A DNA stretch of 64,000 nucleotides from Blautia_A aquisgranensis (lineage in GTDB: Bacteria > Bacillota > Clostridia > Lachnospirales > Lachnospiraceae): positions 124,001 through 188,000 of the forward strand of contig NZ_JBBMEJ010000002.1 in the NCBI RefSeq assembly GCF_040096615.1. The letters run 5' to 3'. Shown here one piece after another: positions 47,471 to 56,377 of this stretch. The number at the start of each line of letters is the position of its first letter. The first letter of the stretch is position 1. The notes under the pieces were generated by a model. That model was not told the DNA's origin, made no database searches, and saw only the letters and a list, made by a program, of their open reading frames with translations. Position numbers and translations under genes: made by a program.

Positions 47471-50017
47471 ATGAGATCAATAAAGAAACGAAATATTGTA
47501 AACAACGATAAAAAAGGAAACCCGGGCTGGGTTTATATCCTTGCGTTCCTTTTTCCTGTAATCATATTTGTAACAGGTTTTGCACTGAAGGGAGTTTATC
47601 CATTTGGGGAAAATTCAGCACTTGTGGTGGACGGCGTTCATCAGTACACTGCCTTTTACAAAGAGCTTGCAAGCCAGTTGAAAAAAGGTCTGGACTGGAC
47701 GTACTCCACACATGCGATGGGATACAATTTTTACGGTCTGTTCTGCTATTATCTGTGCAGTCCGTTCAGCCTTCTTGTGCTGCTGCTTATGAAATTTATG
47801 TATGTCAATGAGGCAGTGACCGTTACAATCCTGATCAAGGTGGGACTTTGCAGCGTGTCCATGGCATGGTATTCGGGGAAAAAATATCCAGGCAGAGGGG
47901 GCATGGCAGTTTCTCTTGGCTGTATGTATGGCCTGTCCAATTTTATGCTGGGATATTACAGCAATGTAATGTGGCTGGATTGTATTATGCTGCTCCCGGT
48001 CCTGGCGTATCTGATCGAACAGATGGTATGCACCGGAAAATGGAAATTCTATTGCATGATCCTGGGATACTGCATTCTGACAAGCTATTATATGGGATTC
48101 ATGCTGTGTACATTTGCGGGACTTTATTACATAGCGAATCTTATCACAGCAGAACATCGTGCAGAAAAAATCCACTGCTCGCTGCTGAAATTCACAGGTG
48201 CCTCTGTGATGGGTGCAGGTCTTGCGGGGATCACATTGATTCCCGGAATTACTGCTGTTTCACGAACCGTGGCAGCAGCAGAAGCAGGAACCGGACTGAG
48301 CGGTGTGTACGGCAATATATGGAAGCAGTTAAGTGCTTTTATGGAAGATTCCATGTCCTTTGTGAAATCAGGAGAACAGGGGGATGTGAATCTTTACTGC
48401 GGATGTGCAGTGCTGCTCCTGGCAGGAATATATTTTTTTAACCGGGAAATCCGTGTTGTGGAAAAAATCGTTATGGGTATTTTGAGTGTGTTATATTTCG
48501 CGGGATTTCATGTGACAGTGCTGAACCTGCTTTTTCATGGACTGCATAAGCCGGTGGGAATTCCCAACCGTTTTGCGTTTATTCTGATATTTCTGATTCT
48601 TAGGATTGGATGCGATGCCTGGGGAAAAGCTGCCGATGCAAGTCGAAGGGGAATTCTGGCAGGTTTTGCGGCAGCGGAAATATTCTGCACAGTGATTGGC
48701 ATTAAGTCCGGGAAGACCTGGGAAATTGTGATTACGGATGTAGTAATCGCGTTGCTGTTCTGTCCGGTGTGGATGGAGCACTGGATTTGTGGAAAAATGC
48801 TGAAAAAACGACTCGCGGGTGTGGAAAGCCGAAAGCTCGTGAGCCTGATGCTGATGATGCTGATTCTGGCAGAAACAGGAATTCACGGAATTGTAAGTAT
48901 TACAGATAATGGAACTGCAAGCAGGGATATTTATGTGGAAAGCGAGCAGGAAACTAAAGAACTGCTGAGTTCAGCAGGGTCTGACCAGAATGAATATCGT
49001 GCAGTGATCGTGAATCCCCTTGTGCGAAATGAAGAGCTTTTGTATCAGCTGAATGGAGTTTCCATGTATTCCTCAACTAATACAGAAGAAATGTGGAATT
49101 TTGTAAACAATATGGGATTTGAAAATCTGGAAAATCGTTTTCAGTATGCTGGAGCTACAGAGGTTATGGATATGCTTCTTGGCGTGAAGTATCTGCTTTG
49201 CAGGAATACCCGGACGCTTAACACTTCCTATGAGAAAATTGGTGAAAGCCTGTCTTTTGATCTTTACGAGAATCCACGGGCTCTGCAAACAGGGTACATG
49301 GTCGATGCTTCTGCGATGGATTATGTGCTGGAAGGGAATATTTTGAACAATCCTATGGAGATGCAGAACCGGCTATTGCGGGGAATTGCAGGAACAAGGT
49401 TGTATAAGCTGAAAAATATAAGCTCAGAAACAACTCTGACAGGAATGTCAGCATTTAACATCCGGCTGAAAAAAGGCGAGCATGGTTATCTTTACATTCC
49501 GGGAACGGAACCGGATACTGTGACGATCAACGGGCAGGAACAGAAATCGGATTACTGGAATAATAATTTCCTGGATCTTGGGACATACGATACGGAAACG
49601 ATCGTGCACGTAACGGCAGGATCCGGAGTACATGAAGCTGTTCTGGGAACATACCAGGAAACCGAGCTGGATAAGATCTACGAAAAACTTTCTGCAGAAC
49701 AGGCAGATCTTACATCTGGAACAAGCAGTATATCTGTAAATCAGGATGGTATGTTTATGATCAGCTGTTTTTATGATCCGGATGTGAGAATCTATGTGGA
49801 TGGAAAAGAAGCCGTAACACAGAGTCTGCAGGGTTTGACCGAAGTAAAGCTTTCAGCGGGAACGCATACTGTAGAGATGAAATATGAGACGCCGGGACTT
49901 AAAGTGGGAGCAGTTCTTTCTATATTAATATTGATAATGATGGGAATTTCAAATTTGTGGTGGATGAGGAAGAAAAGAAGTGCTATACTTTCGGACAGGA
50001 GCGGAGGCCATAACTGA
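47471..50017 (+). CDS. YfhO-family multi-pass membrane protein
   Basis: 848 residues. About 12-14 hydrophobic helices spread over residues 20-470 and one at the C-terminus (VGAVLSILILIMMGISNLWW), with a large extracytoplasmic domain between (about 480-815). The N-terminal VYPFGENSALVVDGVHQYTAFY block (catalytic Asp region of GT-C enzymes) is diagnostic of YfhO. Known YfhO proteins glycosylate lipoteichoic acid or related polymers. AGAGGAAAT lies just before the ATG. Confidence 0.85.
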   Translation: MRSIKKRNIVNNDKKGNPGWVYILAFLFPVIIFVTGFALKGVYPFGENSALVVDGVHQYTAFYKELASQLKKGLDWTYSTHAMGYNFYGLFCYYLCSPFSLLVLLLMKFMYVNEAVTVTILIKVGLCSVSMAWYSGKKYPGRGGMAVSLGCMYGLSNFMLGYYSNVMWLDCIMLLPVLAYLIEQMVCTGKWKFYCMILGYCILTSYYMGFMLCTFAGLYYIANLITAEHRAEKIHCSLLKFTGASVMGAGLAGITLIPGITAVSRTVAAAEAGTGLSGVYGNIWKQLSAFMEDSMSFVKSGEQGDVNLYCGCAVLLLAGIYFFNREIRVVEKIVMGILSVLYFAGFHVTVLNLLFHGLHKPVGIPNRFAFILIFLILRIGCDAWGKAADASRRGILAGFAAAEIFCTVIGIKSGKTWEIVITDVVIALLFCPVWMEHWICGKMLKKRLAGVESRKLVSLMLMMLILAETGIHGIVSITDNGTASRDIYVESEQETKELLSSAGSDQNEYRAVIVNPLVRNEELLYQLNGVSMYSSTNTEEMWNFVNNMGFENLENRFQYAGATEVMDMLLGVKYLLCRNTRTLNTSYEKIGESLSFDLYENPRALQTGYMVDASAMDYVLEGNILNNPMEMQNRLLRGIAGTRLYKLKNISSETTLTGMSAFNIRLKKGEHGYLYIPGTEPDTVTINGQEQKSDYWNNNFLDLGTYDTETIVHVTAGSGVHEAVLGTYQETELDKIYEKLSAEQADLTSGTSSISVNQDGMFMISCFYDPDVRIYVDGKEAVTQSLQGLTEVKLSAGTHTVEMKYETPGLKVGAVLSILILIMMGISNLWWMRKKRSAILSDRSGGHN

Positions 50018-50139
50018 ATATTTGACCAGACAGAGCACGAAGTGGATGATTTTTATCCGCCGGAACCGGACCGACTATGCGGAAGTGGGACGGACGTGCA
50101 GGGACAGAGAGAAAATCTGTCAGACAGAAAGGGAAGATC

Positions 50140-50730
50140 ATGGAAAAACTGTGGAAGAGACTGGAGACACAGATGATACAGTCTTATGAAAGTATGGTAA
50201 AAGAGAACTCCGATATGACGGTGTGGAATCAGGCATTTGATACCATGGCTGAAATTGTGGAAAACGGCCGTGATGAAGATCAGGATTTTGCGCCGGAGCT
50301 TTTTGTTCTGGATAAGAGCAGAGACTTTATGTTTAATCTTAAGGTGTGGCTGAACGATTACATGGAAATGCTGGAACAGGAAGAAGAGCAGGAACAGCTG
50401 GAAAAGGTCTGCAGAAAGCTTCTGGAGCTTTTTGCATGGAAAAAAGAGTCGCCGTCTGAGATACGGTTCCGTCTGGCATCCTCCATGCTGTCACTGGATA
50501 AAAAAGAAGAAGCCGGAGTTTTCTGTGAGAAATGGTATGGACAGGATAAAGATGATCCAGTAGCGGCTACGGCGCTGATCTATGCGAGAATTGCAGATGG
50601 AAAACTGAAGGACGCACAGAAAATCGTGGACCGCTGGCTTAAGAAAGACGAAGGATATACAGAAGAGAATGCAGAGCTTCTTGGGGCTGCGTCTTTTCTG
50701 CAGACAGTATCCGGAAATGTATTTGCGTGA
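50140..50730 (+). CDS. Helical repeat (TPR-like) protein of unknown function
   Basis: 196 residues, almost entirely helical and acidic: NQAFDTMAEIVENGRDEDQD, LNDYMEMLEQEEEQEQLEKV, ATALIYARIADGKLKDAQKI. The last third resembles TPR hairpins. ATG 50140 is preceded by AAGGGAAG; an earlier in-frame codon at 50077 has no ribosome binding site. No named family is recognised. Confidence 0.6.
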   Translation: MEKLWKRLETQMIQSYESMVKENSDMTVWNQAFDTMAEIVENGRDEDQDFAPELFVLDKSRDFMFNLKVWLNDYMEMLEQEEEQEQLEKVCRKLLELFAWKKESPSEIRFRLASSMLSLDKKEEAGVFCEKWYGQDKDDPVAATALIYARIADGKLKDAQKIVDRWLKKDEGYTEENAELLGAASFLQTVSGNVFA

Positions 50731-50759
50731 TATGTTTTGCCAGGAGTGTTGACTGAGGG

Positions 50760-51056
50760 GCAGAAATCGCGCAGGCGGAGATTGGGGAGTGGGTAAGATA
50801 TACAGACAGGTACGGTAATGCGATCTACGTCATGAACTACAAAAAGATCACCCCGGAAAAAATGGCAGAGATCGAGAATGCGATGGATAAGCTGGCATAG
50901 AAGATCCGGAAGAATTATGGACATGTAAAGCCCGGATTGAAGACGAAAGCGTTTTTTTATCTGATGAGGGGGCTTATGAAGGATGGATGGAATGAGGTGG
51001 ATGCCCGTTACTGGAAGCAATTTGGCTGGAACGGGAAGGCACGGCCGTGGAAGTAA
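50760..51056 (+). pseudogene. Flavodoxin/NADPH-dependent reductase family, 3' remnant with internal stop
   Basis: Frame translates as GEWVRYTDRYGNAIYVMNYK, an in-frame TAG at 50898, then IRKNYGHVKPGLKTKAFFYL and finally YWKQFGWNGKARPWK with a stop. The end resembles the C-terminus of flavodoxin-like NAD(P)H oxidoreductases. The 5' part of the gene is absent, so this is a decayed fragment. Confidence 0.65.
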
Positions 51057-51143
51057 AATATGAATTTTCGACCGGTTGTAACATTCATGAATAAATTCCG
51101 GTAAAACCCCTGTAAAATCAGCAAAAATTCTTTGTAAAATACC

Positions 51144-51173
51144 TTGACAAGCCGTATATTTACGGTCTATAAT
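51144..51173 (+). promoter_or_regulatory. Promoter of the rpsL-rpsG-fusA-tuf cluster
   Basis: TTGACA (51144-51149) and TATAAT (51168-51173), 18 bp apart. A perfect hairpin CCATGGG-AAAG-CCCATGG (51241-51258) in the leader precedes the rpsL ribosome binding site. Confidence 0.85.
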
Positions 51174-51284
51174 GAGCAAGCGTGCGAAAGAAACGTTATA
51201 TTTTCGCATGCCGTAATTTGTAAATAGCAACCGCAAGGCCCCATGGGAAAGCCCATGGAGAAATAAATCGGGAGGTGAAATGGA

Positions 51285-51704
51285 ATGCCAACATTCAACC
51301 AGTTAGTAAGAAAGGGCCGTCAGACAGCTGTTAAAAAATCTACAGCACCGGCTCTGCAGAAAACATACAACTCTTTAAGAAAGAAAGCAGTTGATCAGGC
51401 TGCTCCACAGAAACGTGGTGTTTGTACTGCTGTTAAAACAGCTACTCCTAAAAAGCCTAACTCAGCTCTTAGAAAGATCGCCAGAGTTCGTCTTTCCAAC
51501 GGTATCGAGGTAACAAGTTATATTCCAGGAGAGGGTCACAACCTTCAGGAGCATAGCGTTGTTCTTATCCGTGGAGGAAGAGTTAAGGACTTACCTGGTA
51601 CAAGATACCACATCATCAGAGGTACTCTTGATACCGCAGGTGTCGCTAACAGAAAACAGGCTCGTTCCAAATACGGAGCTAAGAGACCTAAAGTTAAAAA
51701 ATAA
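51285..51704 (+). CDS. rpsL: 30S ribosomal protein S12
   Basis: 139 residues, full length. Hallmark segments KKPNSALRKIARVRLSNGIE and GGRVKDLPGTRYHIIRG are present. Both streptomycin-relevant loops carry lysine, the wild-type (sensitive) state. S12 lines the decoding centre. First gene of the str cluster; GGGAGGTG lies 7-8 nt before ATG 51285. Confidence 0.98.
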   Translation: MPTFNQLVRKGRQTAVKKSTAPALQKTYNSLRKKAVDQAAPQKRGVCTAVKTATPKKPNSALRKIARVRLSNGIEVTSYIPGEGHNLQEHSVVLIRGGRVKDLPGTRYHIIRGTLDTAGVANRKQARSKYGAKRPKVKK

Positions 51705-51933
51705 TTTTTGTAGATCAGAAATCTACGCCGTTTCCTGATTGCAGATAATCAGGAGGATTACAAAGATATTATTCATCTAATGTATTACAGCGGAAGACTA
51801 TAAGGATTTGTACGGTATTCCATATACCCTGTCGGTTGCGGGTTAAATATAGGACCTTACCAGTGCGAACATGCAATAGTTTTACTGCGTGAGTACCGAT
51901 GATATAATCAATATGATTAAGGAGGGAAGTAAC
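51705..51933 (+). other. Leader between rpsL and rpsG
   Basis: 229 bp with short dyads (for example TAGATC...near 51713 and CCTGATTGCAGATAATCAGG at 51733-51752). No gene and no clear terminator. Possibly an autoregulatory leader bound by S7, as known for str operons. Confidence 0.35.
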
Positions 51934-52404
51934 GTGCCACGTAAAGGACATACTCAGAAAAGAGACGTTCTGGCTGACCCGATGTACAACAACAAAGTGG
52001 TTACCAAACTTATCAATAACATCATGTTAGATGGTAAGAAAGGTGTTGCTCAGAAGATTGTATACGGCGCATTTGCCAGAGTAGAGGAAAAAGCTGGTAA
52101 ACCAGCAATTGAAGTATTTGAAGAGGCTATGAACAACATCATGCCAGTTCTCGAGGTAAAAGCAAGACGTATCGGTGGTGCTACTTATCAGGTTCCGATC
52201 GAGGTAAGAGCAGACAGACGTCAGGCACTTGCTCTTCGTTGGCTTACAATGTTCTCACGTAAGAGAGGCGAGAAGACAATGGAAGAAAGACTGGCTAATG
52301 AGCTTCTGGACGCAATGAACAACACAGGTGCATCCGTTAAGAGAAAAGAAGACATGCACAAGATGGCTGAGGCAAATAAAGCATTTGCTCACTATCGCTT
52401 CTAA
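51934..52404 (+). CDS. rpsG: 30S ribosomal protein S7
   Basis: 156 residues, full length: PRKGHTQKRDVLADPMYNNK, VTKLINNIMLDGKKGVAQKI, RRIGGATYQVPIEVRADRRQ. GTG start at 51934 with GGAGGGAAG upstream. S7 nucleates assembly of the 30S head. Followed 18 bp later by fusA. Confidence 0.97.
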   Translation: MPRKGHTQKRDVLADPMYNNKVVTKLINNIMLDGKKGVAQKIVYGAFARVEEKAGKPAIEVFEEAMNNIMPVLEVKARRIGGATYQVPIEVRADRRQALALRWLTMFSRKRGEKTMEERLANELLDAMNNTGASVKRKEDMHKMAEANKAFAHYRF

Positions 52405-52422
52405 TTCGAGGAGGAAAATTCA

Positions 52423-54546
52423 TTGGCTGGAAAAGAAGGAAGAGAATATCCATTAGAGAGAACCAGAAATATCGGTATCATGGCGCATATCGATGCTGGT
52501 AAAACAACTCTTACAGAGCGTATTCTTTATTATACAGGAGTTAACTACAAGATCGGTGATACTCATGAAGGTACAGCGACAATGGACTGGATGGAGCAGG
52601 AGCAGGAGCGTGGTATCACAATCACATCCGCTGCTACCACATGTCACTGGACTCTTGAGGAGAACTGCAAGCCAAAGCCAGGTGCTCTTGAGCATCGTAT
52701 CAACATCATTGATACACCAGGACATGTAGACTTCACTGTTGAGGTTGAGCGTTCCCTTCGTGTGCTTGATGGTGCTGTCGGCGTTTTCTGTGCTAAGGGT
52801 GGTGTTGAGCCGCAGTCAGAGAACGTATGGCGTCAGGCTGATACCTACAATGTACCTCGTATGGCATTCATCAACAAGATGGATATCCTTGGTGCAAACT
52901 TCTACGGTGCAGTAGAGCAGATCAAGACTCGTCTTGGTAAAAACGCTATCTGCCTTCAGCTTCCGATCGGAAAAGAGGATGACTTCAAAGGAATCATCGA
53001 TCTTTTCGAGATGAAAGCATACATCTACAATGATGAGAAGGGTGATGACATCTCTATTACTGATATCCCGGAGGATATGCAGGAAGATGCAGAGCTTTAT
53101 CATACAGAGCTGATCGAGAAGATCTGCGAGCTGGATGATGACCTCATGATGGAGTATCTTGAGGGAGATGAGCCTTCTGTTGACAGACTGAAAGCTGTCC
53201 TCAGAAAAGCTACATGTGAGTGTACAGCAGTACCTGTTTGCTGCGGTTCCGCTTACAGAAACAAAGGTGTTCAGAAACTTCTGGATGCAATCCTTGAGTA
53301 CATGCCGGCTCCTACAGATATCCCGGCTATCAAGGGTGTTGACCTTGACGGCAACGAAGTTGAGAGACATTCATCTGATGATGAGCCATTCTCCGCTCTT
53401 GCATTCAAGATCATGACTGACCCATTTGTAGGAAAACTTGCTTATTTCCGTGTTTATTCAGGAACAATGAACTCCGGTTCTTATGTACTGAATGCCACAA
53501 AAGATAAAAAAGAGCGTGTTGGACGTATCCTTCAGATGCACGCTAACAAACGTATGGAGCTGGATAAGGTTTACTCCGGTGATATCGCTGCAGCAATCGG
53601 ATTCAAATTCACTACAACAGGTGATACAATCTGTGACGAGCAGCATCCGGTAATCCTTGAGTCCATGGAGTTCCCGGAGCCAGTTATCGAGCTCGCTATC
53701 GAGCCTAAGACAAAAGCTGGACAGGGCAAACTTGGTGAGGCACTTGCTAAGCTTGCTGAGGAGGATCCGACATTCCGTGCTCATACAGATCAGGAAACAG
53801 GACAGACCATTATCGCTGGTATGGGTGAGCTTCACCTGGATATCATCGTTGACCGTCTTCTTCGTGAGTTCAAGGTTGAGGCTAACGTAGGTGCACCTCA
53901 GGTTGCTTACAAAGAGACAATCACCAAACCTGTTGATGTAGACAGCAAGTATGCTAAACAGTCTGGTGGTCGTGGACAGTATGGTCACTGTAAAGTTAAA
54001 TTCGAGCCTATGGATGCCAACGGAGAAGAGCTGTACAAGTTCGAGTCCACAGTTGTTGGTGGTGCTATTCCGAAGGAGTACATCCCGGCAGTTGGCGAAG
54101 GTATCGAGGAAGCTATGAAAGCTGGTATCCTTGGAGGATTCCCGGTAGTTGGTGTACATGCTAATGTATACGACGGTTCTTACCATGAAGTCGATTCTTC
54201 TGAGATGGCATTCCACATTGCAGGTTCTCTTGCATTCAAGGATGCTATGCAGAAAGCAGCTCCGGTTCTTCTTGAGCCAATCATGAAGGTCGAAGTTACT
54301 ACACCAGAGGATTACATGGGTGACGTTATCGGTGATATCAACTCCCGTCGTGGACGCATCGAGGGTATGGAAGATATCGGTGGCGGTAAGATGATCCGTG
54401 GATATGTTCCGCTTTCCGAGATGTTCGGATATGCTACAGACCTTCGTTCCAGAACACAGGGACGTGGTAACTACTCTATGTTCTTTGAGAAATATGAGCA
54501 GGTTCCGAAGTCTGTACAGGAGAAGATCCTTTCTAAGAAGGACTGA
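52423..54546 (+). CDS. fusA: Elongation factor G
   Basis: 707 residues with all five EF-G domains. GTPase motifs G1 AHIDAGKTT (about 21-29), G3 DTPGHVDF and G4 NKMD are intact; domain IV contains GGRGQYGHCKVKFEP. It catalyses ribosome translocation. TTG start at 52423 with GAGGAGG upstream. Not a TetM-like protection protein: it sits in the str cluster and has normal EF-G length. Confidence 0.97.
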   Translation: MAGKEGREYPLERTRNIGIMAHIDAGKTTLTERILYYTGVNYKIGDTHEGTATMDWMEQEQERGITITSAATTCHWTLEENCKPKPGALEHRINIIDTPGHVDFTVEVERSLRVLDGAVGVFCAKGGVEPQSENVWRQADTYNVPRMAFINKMDILGANFYGAVEQIKTRLGKNAICLQLPIGKEDDFKGIIDLFEMKAYIYNDEKGDDISITDIPEDMQEDAELYHTELIEKICELDDDLMMEYLEGDEPSVDRLKAVLRKATCECTAVPVCCGSAYRNKGVQKLLDAILEYMPAPTDIPAIKGVDLDGNEVERHSSDDEPFSALAFKIMTDPFVGKLAYFRVYSGTMNSGSYVLNATKDKKERVGRILQMHANKRMELDKVYSGDIAAAIGFKFTTTGDTICDEQHPVILESMEFPEPVIELAIEPKTKAGQGKLGEALAKLAEEDPTFRAHTDQETGQTIIAGMGELHLDIIVDRLLREFKVEANVGAPQVAYKETITKPVDVDSKYAKQSGGRGQYGHCKVKFEPMDANGEELYKFESTVVGGAIPKEYIPAVGEGIEEAMKAGILGGFPVVGVHANVYDGSYHEVDSSEMAFHIAGSLAFKDAMQKAAPVLLEPIMKVEVTTPEDYMGDVIGDINSRRGRIEGMEDIGGGKMIRGYVPLSEMFGYATDLRSRTQGRGNYSMFFEKYEQVPKSVQEKILSKKD

Positions 54547-54568
54547 TCCACTATAAATAAATAAAATG

Positions 54569-54611
54569 CTTGCAAATAACCTTGGTTTGCAATATAATCA
54601 AGGTTAGCAAG
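54569..54611 (+). promoter_or_regulatory. Hairpin between fusA and tuf
   Basis: CTTGCAAATAACCTTG and CAAGGTTAGCAAG pair into a long stem with a small bulge, enclosing TATAAT in the loop. It could be a processing or attenuation element for tuf. Confidence 0.5.
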
Positions 54612-54671
54612 TTTAAATCTGAAAAAATGCTCTGATTACAGAGTCAAGTTTTTTAAGGAGGACATTTTAAA

Positions 54672-55865
54672 ATGGCAAAGGCTAAGTTTGAGAGAACAAA
54701 ACCGCATTGTAACATTGGTACCATTGGACACGTTGACCATGGTAAAACAACTTTAACAGCTGCAATCACAAAAGTTCTGGCTGAGAGAGTTGCTGGAAAC
54801 GTAGTAGAAAACTTTGAAGATATCGATAAAGCTCCAGAAGAAAGAGAGCGTGGTATCACAATTTCTACAGCTCACGTTGAGTATCAGACAGAGAAGAGAC
54901 ATTATGCACATGTTGACTGCCCAGGACATGCTGACTACGTTAAGAACATGATCACAGGTGCAGCTCAGATGGATGGTGCTATCCTTGTTGTAGCAGCTAC
55001 AGATGGTGTTATGGCTCAGACAAAAGAGCACGTTCTTCTTGCTCGTCAGGTAGGTGTTCCTTACATCGTTGTATTCATGAACAAATGTGATATGGTAGAC
55101 GATGAGGAGCTTCTTGAGCTCGTAGAGATGGAGATCCGTGAACTTCTTTCCGAGTATGACTTCCCAGGAGATGATATCCCGGTAATCAAAGGTTCTGCTC
55201 TTAAAGCTCTTGAAGACCCGAACGGTGAGTGGGGCGACAAGATCATGGAGCTTATGGATGCTGTTGACAGCTACATTCCAGACCCACAGCGTGACACAGA
55301 TAAACCGTTCGTTATGCCTGTAGAGGATGTATTCTCTATCACAGGACGTGGTACAGTTGCAACTGGTAGAGTTGAGGCTGGTGTTCTTCACGTATCTGAT
55401 GAGGTTGAGATCGTTGGTATCAAAGAGGAGACTCGTAAAGTTGTTGTAACTGGTATCGAGATGTTCCGTAAACTTCTTGATGAGGCTCAGGCTGGTGATA
55501 ACATCGGAGCACTTCTTCGTGGTGTTCAGAGAAACGAGATCGAGCGTGGACAGGTTCTTGCTAAACCGGGAACACTTACATGCCATACAAAATTCACAGC
55601 TCAGGTTTACGTTCTGACTAAAGATGAGGGTGGCCGTCATACACCATTCTTCAACAACTATCGTCCGCAGTTCTACTTCAGAACAACAGACGTAACAGGT
55701 GTTTGCAACCTTCCAGAGGGAACAGAGATGTGCATGCCTGGAGATAACATCGAGATGACAATCGAGCTGATTCATCCGATCGCTATGAGCCAGGGTCTTA
55801 CATTCGCTATCCGTGAAGGTGGACGTACTGTAGGATCAGGACGTGTTGCTACAATCATCGAGTAA
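54672..55865 (+). CDS. tuf: Elongation factor Tu
   Basis: 397 residues. GTPase motifs GHVDHGKTT, DCPGHADYVKNMITGAAQMD and NKCD are complete, followed by beta-barrel domains 2 and 3 ending GRVATIIE. It delivers aminoacyl-tRNA to the ribosome. AAGGAGG lies 7-8 nt before ATG 54672. A strong terminator follows at 55923. Confidence 0.98.
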   Translation: MAKAKFERTKPHCNIGTIGHVDHGKTTLTAAITKVLAERVAGNVVENFEDIDKAPEERERGITISTAHVEYQTEKRHYAHVDCPGHADYVKNMITGAAQMDGAILVVAATDGVMAQTKEHVLLARQVGVPYIVVFMNKCDMVDDEELLELVEMEIRELLSEYDFPGDDIPVIKGSALKALEDPNGEWGDKIMELMDAVDSYIPDPQRDTDKPFVMPVEDVFSITGRGTVATGRVEAGVLHVSDEVEIVGIKEETRKVVVTGIEMFRKLLDEAQAGDNIGALLRGVQRNEIERGQVLAKPGTLTCHTKFTAQVYVLTKDEGGRHTPFFNNYRPQFYFRTTDVTGVCNLPEGTEMCMPGDNIEMTIELIHPIAMSQGLTFAIREGGRTVGSGRVATIIE

Positions 55866-55922
55866 TACAATCTGAATATAGATTTGTTATCGTAAGATAA
55901 CGTTGTGTCCAAACGTAAGATA

Positions 55923-55952
55923 CCCGTAGAACTTCGGTTCTACGGGTTTTTC
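55923..55952 (+). terminator. Terminator of tuf
   Basis: CCCGTAGAA and TTCTACGGG form a 9-bp stem with a CTTCGG loop, followed by TTTTTC. Confidence 0.95.
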
Positions 55953-56075
55953 TGTTGCCTGGAAATGTACAAAAGAGTGGAAAAGAATAACGAACAGTAT
56001 AGAAAAACGGTTGCCTGGAGAGAGTCCTGACAACCGTTTGTGATAACAGAATGATAACAAAATCCTGAAAGCAGA

Positions 56076-56103
56076 TTGACAAATTTGAAATCAATGCTAT
56101 ACT
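56076..56103 (+). promoter_or_regulatory. Promoter of the permuted tRNA-like unit
   Basis: TTGACA (56076-56081) and TATACT (56098-56103), 16 bp apart. The predicted start is near 56110, about 20 nt before the T-arm sequence. Confidence 0.75.
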
Positions 56104-56109
56104 ACCACT

Positions 56110-56340
56110 ATAACAAAGTTAGCAATAGGCTCTGGTTCGATTCCAGATATCGCCACCATATTAGGAATTCTTTTGAGTTCTATGATTTCGGGAATAGTAT
56201 ATGACATCGAAAAGTGCATTTACAAGAAAGGAATTGATATTATGAAAAAAGAAATCTTATTAGTAGGTCTGGGTATTTGCGGCGATATGGTGTAATGGTA
56301 GCATGGAATGATAAGCAATTCCCCCAGACCACCAAAAATA
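56110..56340 (+). ncRNA. Circularly permuted, tRNA-like RNA (candidate)
   Basis: The 3' end of a tRNA comes first: T-stem/loop TCTGG-TTCGATT-CCAGA (56131-56147), acceptor strand TATCGCC (56148-56154) and ACCA (56155-56158). After a 122-nt spacer the 5' end of a tRNA follows: GGCGATA (56281-56287), which pairs perfectly with TATCGCC, then TG and a D-arm GTGTAATGGTAGCAT, then a GGAAT...ATTCC hairpin. GGTCTGGG (about 56268-56275) and CCCAGACC further enclose the 5' part. A promoter precedes and a terminator follows. Topology equals that of permuted (two-piece) tmRNA or tRNA genes. The anticodon loop cannot be fixed (8 nt by eye), so identity and activity are open. Confidence 0.55.
56242..56295 (+). 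CDS. 17-codon reading frame running into the tRNA 5' part
   Basis: ATG 56242 preceded by AGAAAGGA at about 9 nt; reads MKKEILLVGLGICGDMV and stops at TAA inside the D-arm sequence. It may be chance, or a leader peptide inside the spacer of the permuted RNA. Confidence 0.25.
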   Translation: MKKEILLVGLGICGDMV

Positions 56341-56366
56341 AAGAGCTCTTCGTGAGCTCTTTTTCT
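56341..56366. terminator. Terminator of the permuted tRNA-like unit
   Basis: AAGAGCTC-TTCGT-GAGCTCTT followed by TTTCTT. A-rich sequence on the left lets it also stop the convergent XRE gene. Confidence 0.9.
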
Positions 56367-56377
56367 TATGCACAAAA

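Noticed and set aside
50760..51056. Two short genes separated by TAG 50898
   Set aside because: The frame on both sides is the same and reads as one C-terminal flavodoxin-type domain, so a single decayed gene is simpler.
52423..54546. EF-G as a ribosomal-protection resistance protein
   Set aside because: It sits between rpsG and tuf, has normal EF-G length and standard domain IV sequence.
56110..56340. Two ordinary tRNA genes
   Set aside because: Neither half is a complete tRNA: the first lacks an acceptor 5' strand and D-arm, the second lacks a T-arm and a matching acceptor 3' strand, but the two complement each other.
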